Source of the DNA: Lingula anatina
Taxonomy: Eukaryota; Brachiopoda; Lingulata; Lingulida; Lingulidae
NCBI RefSeq assembly: GCF_001039355.2
Contig: NW_019775880.1
Span: 725,745-789,744, forward strand
Direction of reading: 5' to 3'
DNA: 64,000 bases
The position numbers were made by a program, and so were the translations under genes. The notes under the pieces were generated by a model. It was given only the letters and a program-made list of their open reading frames with translations, was not told the origin of the DNA and did not search any database. Positions 26,142 to 38,644 of the stretch are shown here, piece after piece. Numbering within the stretch: position 1 is the first letter of the stretch; every line of letters starts with the position of its first letter.

Positions 26142-26990
26142 TTTCCATGGCGTTGACGACTTTTTCAGACCTGGCCACCATTCCTGTTATGTCCTCCCCG
26201 GGGTGATTCCATAACGTCATATTTACCCTCCGTCCCTTCCCATCATCACGACCAAGGCGGTACTGCAATATGCGACCGTCAGTCTCCAGAGCATCCTTCA
26301 CGCGCTTTAATTCTTCTGAACTCAGAAGATTTCTAAAGAGATTTTCAAAATCAACAGGTGTTTCCTAACTTTGTCATGGCAGTTGTTATGTCAATTATCT
26401 TTAAGGTTTGTTATATAAACGACAAAATCATTAATGTTCAAAGTTCAGTTTTGTTAATTTTTAAAGATTTCTTGATTTCTGTTACATCTTGAAAAGAACA
26501 TGCCTGATGTTTGTAAATGTCAGATATAACCTGTGCCACAAAAAAGTACCTAGATTTTAATAATATGGACCTATAATCAGCATAGGGACTTATAATGGGC
26601 TAATATAGGGACCTATAATCACTCGTGCATACATTGTACGCATGCACAAGTAGAGCAACGTACCGCACGATAATGAAGCCATTATCATCAAACTCCTTTT
26701 TTATACTCTCTGTAACCCAGGAAGATGTACCTTCTTCGTACTTGTGTCCTGTTTAGAACAAAACAGTTAGGTTTAGATTATTTGCCCCTTCCACCCAGGT
26801 CTTTCTCGCTCTCTCTTTTCTCTGCAGTTGCCTAATGGCAGCGTACGATGTGTTTACAAAATGTAAGAAAAAATCAAAACACTGTCTCATAAATTCTCAT
26901 ATTATCAAAAAACCTTGTCAACATGAAATTCATTGAGTGTTAAGAATGAATAGGCCACTTCTTAGCGTTACCTTCCGGCGTGTCCGCCAT
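26142..26990 (-). pseudogene. PhyH 'copy B': partial, probable assembly duplicate of copy A
   Basis: Exon 1 (26990-26972), exon 2 (26748-26664) and most of exon 3 (26332-26142) are present and match the copy A exons almost base for base. The gap cuts exon 3 two bases before its end, and exons 4-7 are absent. Because the matched block begins exactly where the right contig begins, and its partner ends exactly where the left contig ends, I read this as an unmerged contig overlap, not a third gene. A very recent real duplication ending at the gap is the less likely alternative. Confidence 0.8.
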
Positions 26991-27335
26991 CCTCTTCTTA
27001 CGTTGCTGTTAGTCTACAACTCGACAGGTGCCGATCAAGTAGAAAATACTGACATATAGGCTGATAATGTAGACAGACGCTATATATCGTCGATAACCTA
27101 TTTATGTGGATTATCGTCTCCTTAATACTGCTGTCAAGATACGGGCACCGGATCACGTGACGGATCATTTTACTTTTAAAAACCTACACCACCTTGGCCT
27201 AAATTCTGTATCACGCCACAAACAGAAAAGTGTCTGTTATTTTTTGTTCTCAGAAAAATGAGCTATCTGTTGTTGTTTCAAGATACGCAGGTGGCTGTTT
27301 GAAATAAAGACCGCCATGTTAACACGTTGGTGTTG
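26142..27335. repeat. Right member of gap-flanking duplicate
   Basis: Partner of 24548-25742. It includes PhyH exons 1-3 and the CACGTG block (27154-27159). Confidence 0.95.
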
Positions 27336-28099
27336 CTCAGCATCTGACATAAGCTGTACTTTATTAGAGAACTTCCGGCTATTTCCCCAAGAACACTGAA
27401 ATTACATATTGAATGTTGATCAAATGTAAGAAAAAATCAAAACACTGTCTCCTTTTTAATTAATTTTAAATTACATTTTGTCCACATGCAGTTTGGAATA
27501 GAATCACTTTGAATACATATGCTGCATATTTTGGGTAAATGAAAAACGCATCAAACTTCAAATTTTAGAAAATCAGATTCGGCACCAAAACCCTGTTTAG
27601 CTTCGATCTTTCTACGTGTTTTAGTATGTGTCTGTTCGTACCGGGTGACAGGAATGACAGTCCGCTAGGAACCAAAGTCCATGATGTTCCTTAGCATCTG
27701 ACAAAGGCTGCATCACTGTATTAGAGAACTTCCGGATATCACCCAAGAACACTAACCTTACATATTGAATGTTGATCAAAATTGCATTTTTACCCAGTTC
27801 AAATTTACTCTTTGTTTATTAATTTTAAAGTACGTTTTATCCACATGGAAAGTTTGGAATAGAATCACTTTGAATACACATGCTGTCTACGTGTTTCGTG
27901 TCTGTATAACCTGATCTCTGTGTCAGGATATTTATCCATGCTGTTTGTAGCTTGAGAGGAGTGTACTTTCCTTCTGGGCAGTTGTGTCTACTAAGGTGAG
28001 GTTGGGTGTGTGATTGTGAGAGTGCCTGGCCTGATGGAGGGACAACTGACTGATTTGGTTGTCATCAAACTCCATCAGTGTCAATCTGCACGTTTTTAC
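27336..28099. other. Intergenic between PhyH A/B and C, internally repeated
   Basis: A block with AACTTCCGG, CCCAAGAACACT and TACATATTGAATGTTGATCAAA occurs twice (about 27338-27540 and 27700-27890) and again at about 35160-35340, with diverged forms at 32920-33110 and 40190-40400. No coding exon is seen. Confidence 0.6.
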
Positions 28100-31000
28100 T
28101 CATCTGGTTGCCTTAACAGCTAATCCATCGGGAGTTGAATCGGTGTCTTTAAAAAACCATTTCCTTTCCTCTGACTTGTCAGCCATCAAGGGGCACTCTA
28201 GGATTGCCTTGTTTGGAACCTACAAAGATGGTGTAAAGTGTTTGTATATTTGTTTCCTTGAAGTTGCTGTGGATAAATTAATAATATGGGGTCAATTAAG
28301 TCCAGTATTCAAAAGAACCCAGTGCAGATATGTTTTCTCAACTTTCTCATTCTCTCAAAGCGGGGCGTTCGTTTGGCTTTCACGTGCATGCCATAAACGT
28401 AAGGAAAAAGGAATTTGGATGTACACATACCTTCTTCAGTGGCGTATATTGCGGATGATGGTGCGCTATCACGGGGTTGTTTCTTGCGCTGTTGTAGCAA
28501 CAAATAAGTCCCCAGCGGCGTCTGTCACTGTTGTTCTGGTCACTGGTGTGAAGAAGGTTACAGTGAAAGAACGCTGCGTCTCCTGGGTTCAATTCTACAT
28601 AGGTCAAGGGCAAAACCTTGGAAACTTGTTTCACACGTTCAAGATCGGCACCGGTTTGGTTTCCGATTGGCACGTGATCAATGCGGCCCAGCTTATGCGA
28701 TCCAGGCAGAATCTAAAAAGGCAAAATAAATCAGCACAAGTGAGGTATTTTAGACAATTTAAATCCGACAAAAGCACCTTTTTGTTAAATAGGAGACGAT
28801 TGCATTTTAAGAACGAGTTAAAGAATGGTAAGTGGTCTTACCTGAAGGCATCCGTTATTCCTGTCAGCACGATCTATTGCTATGAAGACCGTTGCCATGT
28901 CTGGGAACAGGCAGCCATTATGGTACCAATAACTGCGGTAGAGAGAATATCCTGCTGAGAGACACTTCTTGATCCAGACATAATGTAGATTGGATCAATA
29001 AGAAAGTTGTAATTTCAAATAATGAAATACTTAGGAAAAGATCGTCATTTCGATTCTTCTCTCCGAGCACTTCGGTTTTTATTCAACTATGCTCTGGTAC
29101 TTTTTAGTTTGGGCAAAGCAAGTGACTTCGATAAATGATAAAAAAAATATAATGAGATAAGGTAATGGGAAGGTTGGATAAAAATTATTCGGCTAAAATA
29201 ATTAATAGCAATGAAATTATTCTTATCTTGAAGCTTCATATTCAAAATAACTCACCCATAATCCTGATGCCAGACAAACGATCCACCAGTGTGAGCTTCT
29301 TTCTGAATCAGCTTGGTGTGATAATGGTACACTTCACCATCCAGAAACTGAAGCAAAAAAAAAAAAAAGAATTAAACATTAAGATGATTGAGTGAGTGTA
29401 ATTATTTTACGATCCTAAGACTATGGACGGAGAAAAATGATCTTCTACTTATTTAGAATGTTAATAGTGGGGGGCAATGTCTTGCAAGTACAGCGTATGT
29501 ACCATCTTAATTTTGAAATGAGTTATCGAGTAGTAAGCAGGATTGAGAGAGAGAGAGGGGACCTGCATTTTAGTTAACGAGAGCTTAAAGAAAATTCAAT
29601 TCAAGTTACCGTTTCCATGGCGTTGACGACTTTCTCGCACCTGGCCACCATTCCTGCTACGTCATCCCCGGGGTGATTCCATAACGTCATATTTACCTTC
29701 CTCCCGTGCCCATCGTCACGACCAGTACGGTGTTGCAATATACTACCGTCAGTCTCCAGGGCATCCTTCACGCGCTTTAATTCTTCCGAACTGAGAAAAT
29801 TTCTACAAAGATTTTCACAAAAAAAAAAAGTTTCGTTATTACGTAATGGGTGCTGTAATGATTATTGTTTTTAAAGTTTCCAGAACAAATAATCAATAAC
29901 ACGAATTCACGCTCAAATTTGGACATTTTTCCAAAGCTTTCACAATACGAGTTAGTTCTTGAATAGAGGGCTACGTACCAATACGCCCCCGCACCGATAC
30001 TCCCCCGCACCGATACTCCCCCGCTTCTTTACATCCCCGCACCGATACTCCCCCGCACCGATGCTCCCTCGCACCGATACTCCCCCGCTTCTTTACATCC
30101 CCGCACCGATACTCCCCCGCACTGATACTCCCGCGTACCGATACTCCGCAAAAACACTAATCCCCCAAGGCATAGATTCCCTTGGCTTTGTAAACCACAT
30201 TCGTAATTCACAACACTTTCTATAATGCCTTTTTTTTTTCAAGATGCACCACCCTCTTGGGACCCAGAATTGACACATTTTATTCGAAATATATTGGGGA
30301 AAATGAAGAACGTTCCACGAAGGCGATCTCAGACTTTGTGTGCAGCTTGACAGTACGTAGGCCTACAGGTCTTCCTTGTGATTTTTGAGAAATGTTTTTG
30401 CAAAATTAATTTCGTTCTCCTACTGTTCTCAGTAGTACCGTATATATATTGCACGGCCTTCTATTTATTCATTTATTTATTAACTTAAGGCAAAGTTAGT
30501 TTTAATCTAAGATAACGCAGCTATGTATTTTCTTCAGGCAACGACGAATTCGTTAAATTATTAAGTAATAAAAAAGAAGTGCTAAGGCGCTTCGTTTTCT
30601 GTCTTTTTCCTCCAACCTACTTTTCTGCTCTTTAAGCTTCTTTCCCTTGTCTTTTGTATCTGAATTGTAGATTAAAATCTGAATTGAGCAATTGTCGAGA
30701 CACGAGCATGCGTCGTGAGCACGCCTTTTATACTCGCAGTCCCGTCGTGTTTTCGACTTTGTTCGTTATAGATGTGAGGGCGTGCGCCGTACTCAACACG
30801 CAAAGGGCACTTTCTCCTTCATTTCTTGCGGCGTGCATCTTGGACCAGGCAAGTCTCACTTGCAAACCCCTCGCAAACTTCTTAGGAAGGGAGCAAGTTA
30901 CGCTTACGACCTCGCTGTTCGCAGATTATTCGTAGAATCTATTGGAAATGTTCAATATCCTCCGTACGTGCTAACATACGAGCGAACTCGAAATTTCGCA

Positions 31001-32186
31001 TAAAGGACTTGCGTGGTACATGAGATTCTCCGCAAAATTTGGACTTAATCGGGGGGTAGATTTTGATCCACTTATGTACGTAGACTGACCCTTACATGTA
31101 TAATTAAATGGAGGGTTGACTCTGTTACTCGATCCTCAGTTTCGTGGAAATTGCATAGGGGGAGTAACGGTGCGGGGAAACAACAACGCGGGGGAGTATC
31201 GGTGCGGGGGAGTAACGGTGCGCGTATAACGGCAATTTTACAGGGGGTTTATCGATGCGGGGATCTATCGGTGTGGGGTCGTATCGATGTGCATAATGCA
31301 AAAATTTACTAAGGGGGAGTATCGGTGCGGGGGAGTAACGGTGCGGGGGAGTATCGGTGCGGGGGAGTAACGGTGCGGGGGAGTATCGGCATGACCCCGA
31401 ATAGAGGACGGGTGAATCTTTTTAAAGGTCAGATATAACCTGTGACGCAAAATAGTATGTAAAATTCTTCAAATAGGCCTTATAGAGCAAAAGATAAACT
31501 CGAATTCGTTAAAATGTAAAAGTCGACAGGTACCATTATCTAACAGGAGTGCCACTGTATTATGTTTTGTCATTGTAACATTGAGGCGTTCCTACATGTT
31601 CACTTTGCTAACAGCTCAGTTGACCTTTGACCACGAGCCCTGTTTAATTTTAGTAACAGTTGAAAGCAGTCACTCGACCCTGTCCTGACCACGTGCTTAG
31701 TTTGCACCGCAACCCCTCTGTCCACGGGTTTCTTCCTCTTGCAATCTGAACGTGCCTTGGGGAAGCCTCTGGGAGTATACAGACAGGCGCTCTGCGCCGA
31801 TTTGGCAGTATAGAGTTGGGAGTTATAGAGTTAGATGTGGAAGGTGAAGGTCGAGCGCGCAGTTATCTGTTACTGTACGTGTTGGGCTGTCACCCAGAGG
31901 GCAGAGCCCTGTACGTAGTTTATTGTGTTGAGTAGAAATATTAGAAAGAACCCCGTTTTGATGGTGGCAGCACATTTAGTTTAAAAGAAACAGAACCTTT
32001 CAATATGCACGCACGAGTAGACCTACGTACCGCACGATAATGAAGCCATTATCATCAAACTCCTTTTTTATACTCTCTGTAACCCAGGAAGATGTACCTT
32101 CTTCGTACTTGTGTCCTGTAAAGAACAAAATTAGGTTTAGTTTATTTGCTTCCCCCCCCTCTCCACCCTACTCCCACTCAAGCCTG

Positions 32187-32227
<41 letters not shown>

Positions 32228-32539
32228 AATTGCATAAGGGCAGTGAACGATGTATTTACAAAATATAACAATAATCAAAACATTGTCACATAAATCCTCA
32301 TATTCTTCTTTAACATGAAATTTACTGAACATATTAAAAATGAATAGACCATTTCTTAATGCTCATGGTGCTCGCCATTCCCCCAGACTATCGAGATCGC
32401 CATATAATAGATGATAAAAACATTGATTAACATTTCTTGCCTACAGAGGTCACTTCGCGAGATGAAAACGCACCGACGACTGGGAGCGCTGTTTGTTCCT
32501 AGCCAATAACGTTATTTTACCTTCCGGTGTGTCTGCCAT
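28100..32539 (-). CDS. Phytanoyl-CoA dioxygenase family protein, copy C
   Basis: Seven exons, in transcript order: 32539-32521, 32115-32031, 29802-29610, 29347-29256, 28932-28842, 28712-28431 and 28219-28100. Each exon has the same length and phase as in copy A, for 293 aa. The Fe(II) ligands (HQD motif in exon 4, His in [10 protein letters not shown] in exon 6) and the 2-oxoglutarate Arg are intact, and all splice sites are GT-AG. It differs from copy A in exon 3 (for example [15 protein letters not shown] for [15 protein letters not shown]) and in the tail ([13 protein letters not shown]), so the two may differ in substrate preference. Intron 2 is enlarged by a foldback-like insertion (29970-31399). 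A CACGTG block lies about 180 bases upstream of the ATG. Confidence 0.9.
29970..31399. mobile_element. Foldback-like element with satellite arms, in PhyH-C intron 2
   Basis: The left arm (about 29980-30150) is a tandem array of a 16-bp unit like CCGCACCGATACTCCC. The right arm (about 31155-31395) carries the same unit in inverted orientation. The 1 kb between them has no recognised coding function. AATAGAGG flanks both sides (29962-29969 and 31400-31407), an apparent 8-bp target duplication. The matching intron of copy D has a single AATAGAGG (37354-37361) and no insert, giving an empty site. The architecture resembles foldback (FB/TFB) transposons. Confidence 0.75.
32188..32225. repeat. (TC)n microsatellite in PhyH-C intron 1
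   Basis: About 19 TC units. The equivalent position of copy D (38168-38203) has a similar run. Confidence 0.95.
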
Positions 32540-32714
32540 CCTCTTATAACGCTGTTGTTTGTATACAACTCTACAGTCGTACAGGTGCCCGATCCAGTAA
32601 GACTTTGGTGGTATAAAGTACTGAAATACGGACAGATTATGTAATTGTAGGCACACGCTATATATATAAAGCCGATAACCTACATTCGTGGGTGTCAAGA
32701 TACGGGCACCGGAT

Positions 32715-32720
32715 CACGTG
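32715..32720. promoter_or_regulatory. Conserved CACGTG E-box upstream of PhyH-C
   Basis: It lies in the same context as in copy A (GGGCACCGGATCACGTGATG), about 180 bases before the ATG. Confidence 0.6.
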
Positions 32721-34074
32721 ATGGGTCATTTAATGTTGAAGACCAAGACCACCCTTGCCAAAATCCTGCATCACGCTACAAAGAAAAAGTGTCCGCTATT
32801 TATTTACTATATATATATTTAGAAAAAGATATTCTCTGTTGCTGTTGCAAGATATGCAGGTCGCTGTTAGAAGCACATATACCGTCATGTTAACACGTTA
32901 GAGTTGCCCAGTAAGCTATCTGATAAAGGCACTTTCTCAAAACATTTCTGGCTTTCTCCCAAGAACACTGACCTTACTGATTGTCGATCAAAATTACATT
33001 TTGCTCGGTTCAACTTGCTTTCTCTTATTATTTATTTCAAAGTACGTTTTGACCACGTGGAAAGTTTGGAATAGAATCACTTTGAATACACTTACTGCAT
33101 ATGTCGGGTAAATGAAAAACGCTTCAAACTTTAAAGTGTATTATCTCACAAACTTTATTATTCATTGATGAAATTTAACTACGTGCTGCTGTATCGAGCT
33201 TATTCAAGGATCTGAATAAAATATAAGAAATAGACTGCTAAGCACTATAAAGAGACTAGCGCTGTATCCAAACGCATTTTCCAGATAATTTTTGTGCAAC
33301 GGATCATTGAGGCATAACTGGCATGAATGGTAGAAGTTAAAACGCTGGTGCCATACCAATATGTCTACGGGCCTGTATCCAGCAATTTTAAAGGGGTGTT
33401 TTTAACGATTAAAGCTAGCCTATTATTGCGTAAACTTACACGTTTTCAAAAAACCCAAAATCAAACTTTTATTCAGAGACCATTTCATGGCCAAAGTGTG
33501 TTTCGTTCGAATCTTGGACCCATGTCGGATGATCTAAGCCTAGTTACAACACAAGTCGTCCACTGTATACAACATACAAGAGCGTTATTACCGCTGTATA
33601 ACAATTTTTGCTCTCGTATGTCTCGTATGTTACATGCAGTGGACGAGGAGTTACTGGTTGTAACTTACTCATCCCACGGCTGTTGGTCGTTAGTAGGCTA
33701 CATGGGACGAATGTAACCTCTACAAAGTAATGGGGAACGGGCTACGGTTCCTAGCGGACTACATATACATGTATGTACCATTCCTGTCATTATATATATA
33801 TGGCATTGCGAGCGCTTCACGTGCGTCGTCGTTTTTCCTTCAACATGTTAGACAGTCGGTCAGTTTCACGCTATGAAAATGACACGATTGGACGAAATAT
33901 CCCCACGATGGCCCTACATGTGTGAAAGGTAAATGGAAGCAAGAATTTGTAAGAGAATTTACTTTTGCGCCGAGGAAAGTTGGATTTGGCACCCAAACCC
34001 TATGTAACTCGATCTTTCTTAGTGTTCTTGTGTGTGTCTGTATACACTCTAATCTTTGTCTCTGTTCGTGCCGT

Positions 34075-34425
34075 TGTGACAGGGATATGGTAGTCCGCTA
34101 AGAACCGTATTCCGTTCCCCATTACTTTGTACCGGTGTGACAGGAATGGTAATCCAAGGAACGGAATTCCGGGGTCCTGTATGATTAGTATATGTTAGGG
34201 TTAGTCGGAGTATTGGGGTTAGCATATGGAGCAAATGTCACCTGTACAAAGTAATGGGTAATGGACTATGGTTCCTAGCGGAGTACCATTCCTGTCACAC
34301 CGGTACATGTGACATTCGTCCTATATACTAACCCCAATATTCCGACTAACCGTACCCTAACCTGTGCTAAACATATGGGTCCCCGGACTTCCATTCCTGT
34401 CACACCGTCATGTTACCATTGCATT
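34075..34425. repeat. Palindromic dispersed element
   Basis: Inverted arms include GGGTTAGTCGGAGTATTGGGG (34199 on) and its near complement at 34332-34354, with CATTACTTTGTACCGG against CCTGTACAAAGTAATG inside. Related pieces occur at 27640-27680, 33715-33790 and 41395-41515. Probably a non-autonomous DNA element. Confidence 0.65.
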
Positions 34426-35579
34426 ATAGTACGATGATATAAAGATGGTGCCAAGGTGCTTGCAAAATGAGCAGAAATGGAGTAGCTAAAGCGTTTCCCA
34501 AATGTCCTCGAGCGAATTTCAAAATCCCAAATTTGTGTGGGCATCGGGTGTCTAACAAAACAACATTTCATATAAACAGCATTATATAGCATATTTATTT
34601 AGGCCCAATAGATAAAAATATACACTTCAAGTTGGCATATAAGTAATGGTTTTAAGCTTTTTGCATGTTTATAATGATTCGCAGTGTAAAGCTATAGATA
34701 TGTCGAATACAATCTGTAGCCCATGCAAATTAAACAAAATAAGATGACAAAAAGTTATTACCCGTGCCACAGACAATCCATTATTAAGTACTGACATCTT
34801 TAATTTATCATGATTTTATTAGAAGAAACCACTTGCTCCTGTACTCATATTTAATCCCTTTCATGATAAATTGCTTTAACTCTATAAGGTGATTTTTTAA
34901 CTTGCTGCAGACCACAGGTATGTTTTGGGTTACCCTTAATTGAATTCTGCCGCAGATATTTCTAGTCATCTTAAAAACTAATGCTTAGTACAAACTGTGC
35001 AATAACATGTCATCACATTTAAAATTAAAAGCACAAATATCAATTCACTGGTTCAAAATGCATCTTACTGGCGAGTTTTTTAGAGAAAAGAGGATTCAGT
35101 TGCTGCAGCAAGATAAGCAGGTGGCGGTTAGAAGCAAATACCGTCATGTTAACACTAAGGCGTTTCTCAGCATCTGACATAGGCTGCTGTACTTTATTAG
35201 CACTTCCGGCTATTTCCCAAGAACACTGAAATTACATATTGAATGTTGATCAAATGGTATTTTTGTCCAGTTCAGAATTTCTCCTTTTTATTAATTTTAA
35301 TCTACATTTTGTCCGCATGCAGTTTGGAGTAGAATCATTTTGAATACACATGCTGTCAACGTGTTTTGTGTCTGTATACACTCTGATCTCTGTGTCAGGA
35401 TATCCATGATTGTGTAGCTTGAGAGGAGTGTATTCTCCGTCTGGGCAGTTGTGTCTAATAAGGTAAATGAGGTTGGTGAGGTTGGGTGTGTGATTGTATG
35501 GGTGCGTGGCCTGATGGAGGGACCATTGACTGATTTGGGTGTCATCAAACTCCAAGAGTGTCCATCTGCGCGGTTTTAC

Positions 35580-38165
35580 TCATCTAGTTGCCTTGACGGC
35601 TAATCCTTGGGGAGTTGAATCGGTTTCTTTATAAAACCATTTACTTTCCTCTGACTTGTCAGCCATCCAGGGGCATTCAAGGATTGCCTTGTTTGGGACC
35701 TGCAAAGATGGTGTAAAGTGTGTTTGTATATTCGTTTCCTTGGAGTTGCCGTGGAGAATATAATAATATGGGGTCAATTAAGTCCAGTATTCAAAAGAAC
35801 CCAGTGCAGATATATTTTCTCAACTTTCTCATTCTCTCAAAGCGGGGCGTTCGTTTGGCTTTCACGTGCATGCCATAAACTTAAGGCAAAAGGAATTTGG
35901 ATGTACACTAACCTTCTTCAGTGGCGTATATTGCGGATGATGGTGCGCTATCACGGGGTTGTTTCTTGCGCTGTTGTAGGAACAAATAAGTGCCCAGCGG
36001 CGTCTATCACTGTTGTTCTGGTCACTGGTGTGAAGAAGGTTACAGTGAAAGAACGCTGCGTCTCCTGGGTTTAATTCTACATAGGTCAAGGGCAAAACCT
36101 TGGAAACTTGTTTCACACGTTCAAGATCGGCACCGGTTTGGTTTCCGATTGGCACGTGATCAATGCGGCCCAGCCTGTGCGATCCAGGCAGAATCAAAAA
36201 AGGCAAAATAAATCAGCTTAAGTGAGGTATTTGAGACAATTTAAATCCGACAAAAGCACTTTTTTGTAAAATAGGAGACGATTGCATTTTAAGAACGAGT
36301 TAAAGAATGGTAGTTGGTCTTACCTGAAGGCATCCGTTATTCCTGTCAGCACGATCTATTGCTATGAAGACCGTTGCCATGTCTGGGAACCAATAACTAA
36401 GGTAGAGAGAATATCCTGCTGAGCGACAATTCTTGATCCAGACATAATGTAGATTGGATCAATAAGAAAGTTGTAGTTACAAATAATGCAATTCTTAAGA
36501 AAAGATCGTCATTTCGATTCTTCTCTCCGGGCATTTTGGTTTTAAGGCAACTATGCTCTGGTACCATTTTAGTTTGGGCAAAGCAAGTGGTTTGTGGGCT
36601 AAAATAATTAAAAAAATTTTAAAAATTATATTAAAATAAAACTAAAATAATTCTTATCTTGAAGCTTCATATTCAAAATAACTCAACCATAATCTTGATG
36701 CCAGACAAACGATCCACCAGTGTGAGCTTCTTTCTGAATCAGCTTGGTTTGATAATGGTACACTTCACCATCCAAAAACTGAAGAAAAAAAAACGACATA
36801 ATCATTTAGATGATTGAGAGAGTGTAATTATTTTACGATCCTAAGACTATGGACAGAGGAAATTTTTCTTTTAATTATTTAGAATGATAATAGTTGGGTA
36901 GGACGCGGGAGGCAATCATTCAATATCTTGCAAGTATGAACCATCTCATTTTTGAAGTAAGTAATCAAATAGTAAGCAGGATTTAGTAAATATTCAAATT
37001 AATAAAAATTCAATTCAAGTTACCGTTTCCATGGCGTTGACGACTTTCTCACACCTGGCCACCATTCCTGCTACGTCATCTCCAGGGTGATTCCATAACG
37101 TCATATTCGCTTTCCTTCCGTGTCCATCGTCACGACCAGTACGGTGTTGCAATATGTTACCGTCCGTCTCCAGGGCATCCTTCACGCGCTTTAATTCTTC
37201 CGAACTGAGAAAATTTCTAAAGAGATTTTCAACAAGATAAAGTTTCCTTATTACGTAATCGGTGCTGTAATTATTATTCTTTAAAGTTTCCAGAACCAAT
37301 AAACAATAATACGAATTCACGTTCAAATATGGAAAATGTTCTACAGATTTCATAATAGAGGATTGGTGAAGTTTTAAAAGGTCAGATATAACCTGTGACA
37401 CAAAAAAGTATGTAAAAATTCTACAAACAGAGGCCAATACACAGCAAAAGGTGAACCCGAATTCGTTAAAATGTAAAAGTAAACAGACACTTTGATCTAA
37501 TAGGAGTGTCATCGTATTATGTTTTGTCACTGTAATATTGAAACGTTCCAACATGACATTTTAACTTTTCTTTGCTAACAGCTCAGTTGACCTCTAACCG
37601 TCAGCCCTGTAAATTAATTCTAGTAACAGTTGAAAGCACCCCTTTCTGTCCTGACCATGTGCTAATCGCATTGAAACCCAAGTAGCTCTGTTCAGGGGTT
37701 TCTTCCTATTGCAGCTTGAACGTGCTTGGGGAAAGCCTTTGGGAGTATACAGACAGGCGCTCTTGGCCGTTTTGGCAGTATAGAGTTGGGAGTTTAGAGT
37801 TAGATGTGGAAGGTGGAAGTCAGAGCAATTGGTCAAGCGATCGAGCAGTTACCTGTTACTGTACGTGTTGGGCTGTCACCCAGAGGACAGAGCCCTGTAC
37901 GTAGTTGATTGTGTTGCGTAGAAATATTAGAAAGAACCCCGTTTTGATGGTGGCAGCAAATTTTGTTTTAAAAAAATAGAACCTTTCAATATGCACACAC
38001 AAGTAGACCTACATACCGCACGATAATGAAGCCATTATCATCAAACTCCTTTTTTATATACTCTCTGTAACCCAGGAAGATGTACCTTCTTCGTACTTGT
38101 GTCCTGTTAAGAACACAAATTTAGGTTTAGTTTATTTGCTCCCCCTCCCCCTCCACTCCACTCAA

Positions 38166-38206
<41 letters not shown>

Positions 38207-38520
38207 CTCTACAGTTGCTTAAGGGCAGTTTACGATGTATTTACAAAATATAAACAAAACACTGTCACATAAATCCTCATATTCTTCATAAAAATTTGTC
38301 AACATAAAATTTACTGAACATAATAAAAATGAATAGACCATTTCTTAATGCTCATGGTGCTCGCCATTCCCCCAGACTATCGAGATCGCCATATAATATA
38401 TGATAAAAACATTGATTAACATTTCTTGCCTGTACTTAGCGAGATGAAAACGCACCAACGACTAGGAGCGCTATTTATTTCTAGCCAATAACGTTAATTA
38501 CCTTCCGGTGTGTCGGCCAT
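35580..38520 (-). pseudogene. Phytanoyl-CoA dioxygenase family, copy D (broken)
   Basis: The seven exons align to copies A and C at 38520-38502, 38103-38017, 37216-37024, 36778-36687, 36396-36324, 36194-35913 and 35699-35580. Lesions: (1) a 2-bp insertion in exon 2 makes an in-frame TAA at 38056-38054; (2) the exon 4 donor reads TT instead of GT (36686-36685); (3) exon 5 lost 18 bp, removing six residues around the YHNGCL segment; (4) the exon 6 acceptor reads TG instead of AG (36196-36195). The exon 6 and 7 frames remain open, so decay is recent. The CACGTG block is 1.45 kb upstream because of an insertion. Confidence 0.88.
38168..38203. repeat. (TC)n microsatellite in PhyH-D intron 1
   Basis: About 18 TC units, orthologous in position to the run in copy C. 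Confidence 0.95.
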
Positions 38521-38644
38521 CCTCTTATAACACTGTTGTTTGTCTACAACTCGACAGTCGTACACAGGTGCCCGATCCAGTAAGACTTTGGTGGTATAAA
38601 GTACTGAAATACAGACAGATTATGTAATTGTAGGCACACGCTAT

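Larger units (their letters stand above)
32540..35579. other. Intergenic between PhyH C and D
   Basis: No coding exon. It contains the copy C promoter block, inverted-repeat elements (33.7-34.4 kb), a segment at about 34500-35073 that recurs at about 41600-42220, and a duplication junction near 35073 where copy C upstream sequence switches to sequence like that at 27240 onward. Confidence 0.6.

Noticed and set aside
25726-26301. Long frames running through the N run
   Set aside because: They exist only because N codons are not read as stops. The real part is PhyH exon 3 of the duplicated contig end.
28059-28958. 299-codon plus-strand open frame
   Set aside because: It lies exactly antisense to exons 5-7 of the intact PhyH-C gene, and matching antisense frames appear over copies A and D. 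The minus-strand frames carry the PhyH motifs, so this is a shadow.
29959-30225. Frame with repeated [10 protein letters not shown]-like units
   Set aside because: Translation of the satellite arm of the foldback element, not a repeat protein. The inverted arm gives similar frames at 31265-31450.
30654-30935. 93-codon frame inside the foldback element
   Set aside because: No transposase or other domain pattern; GC-rich context makes chance frames longer.
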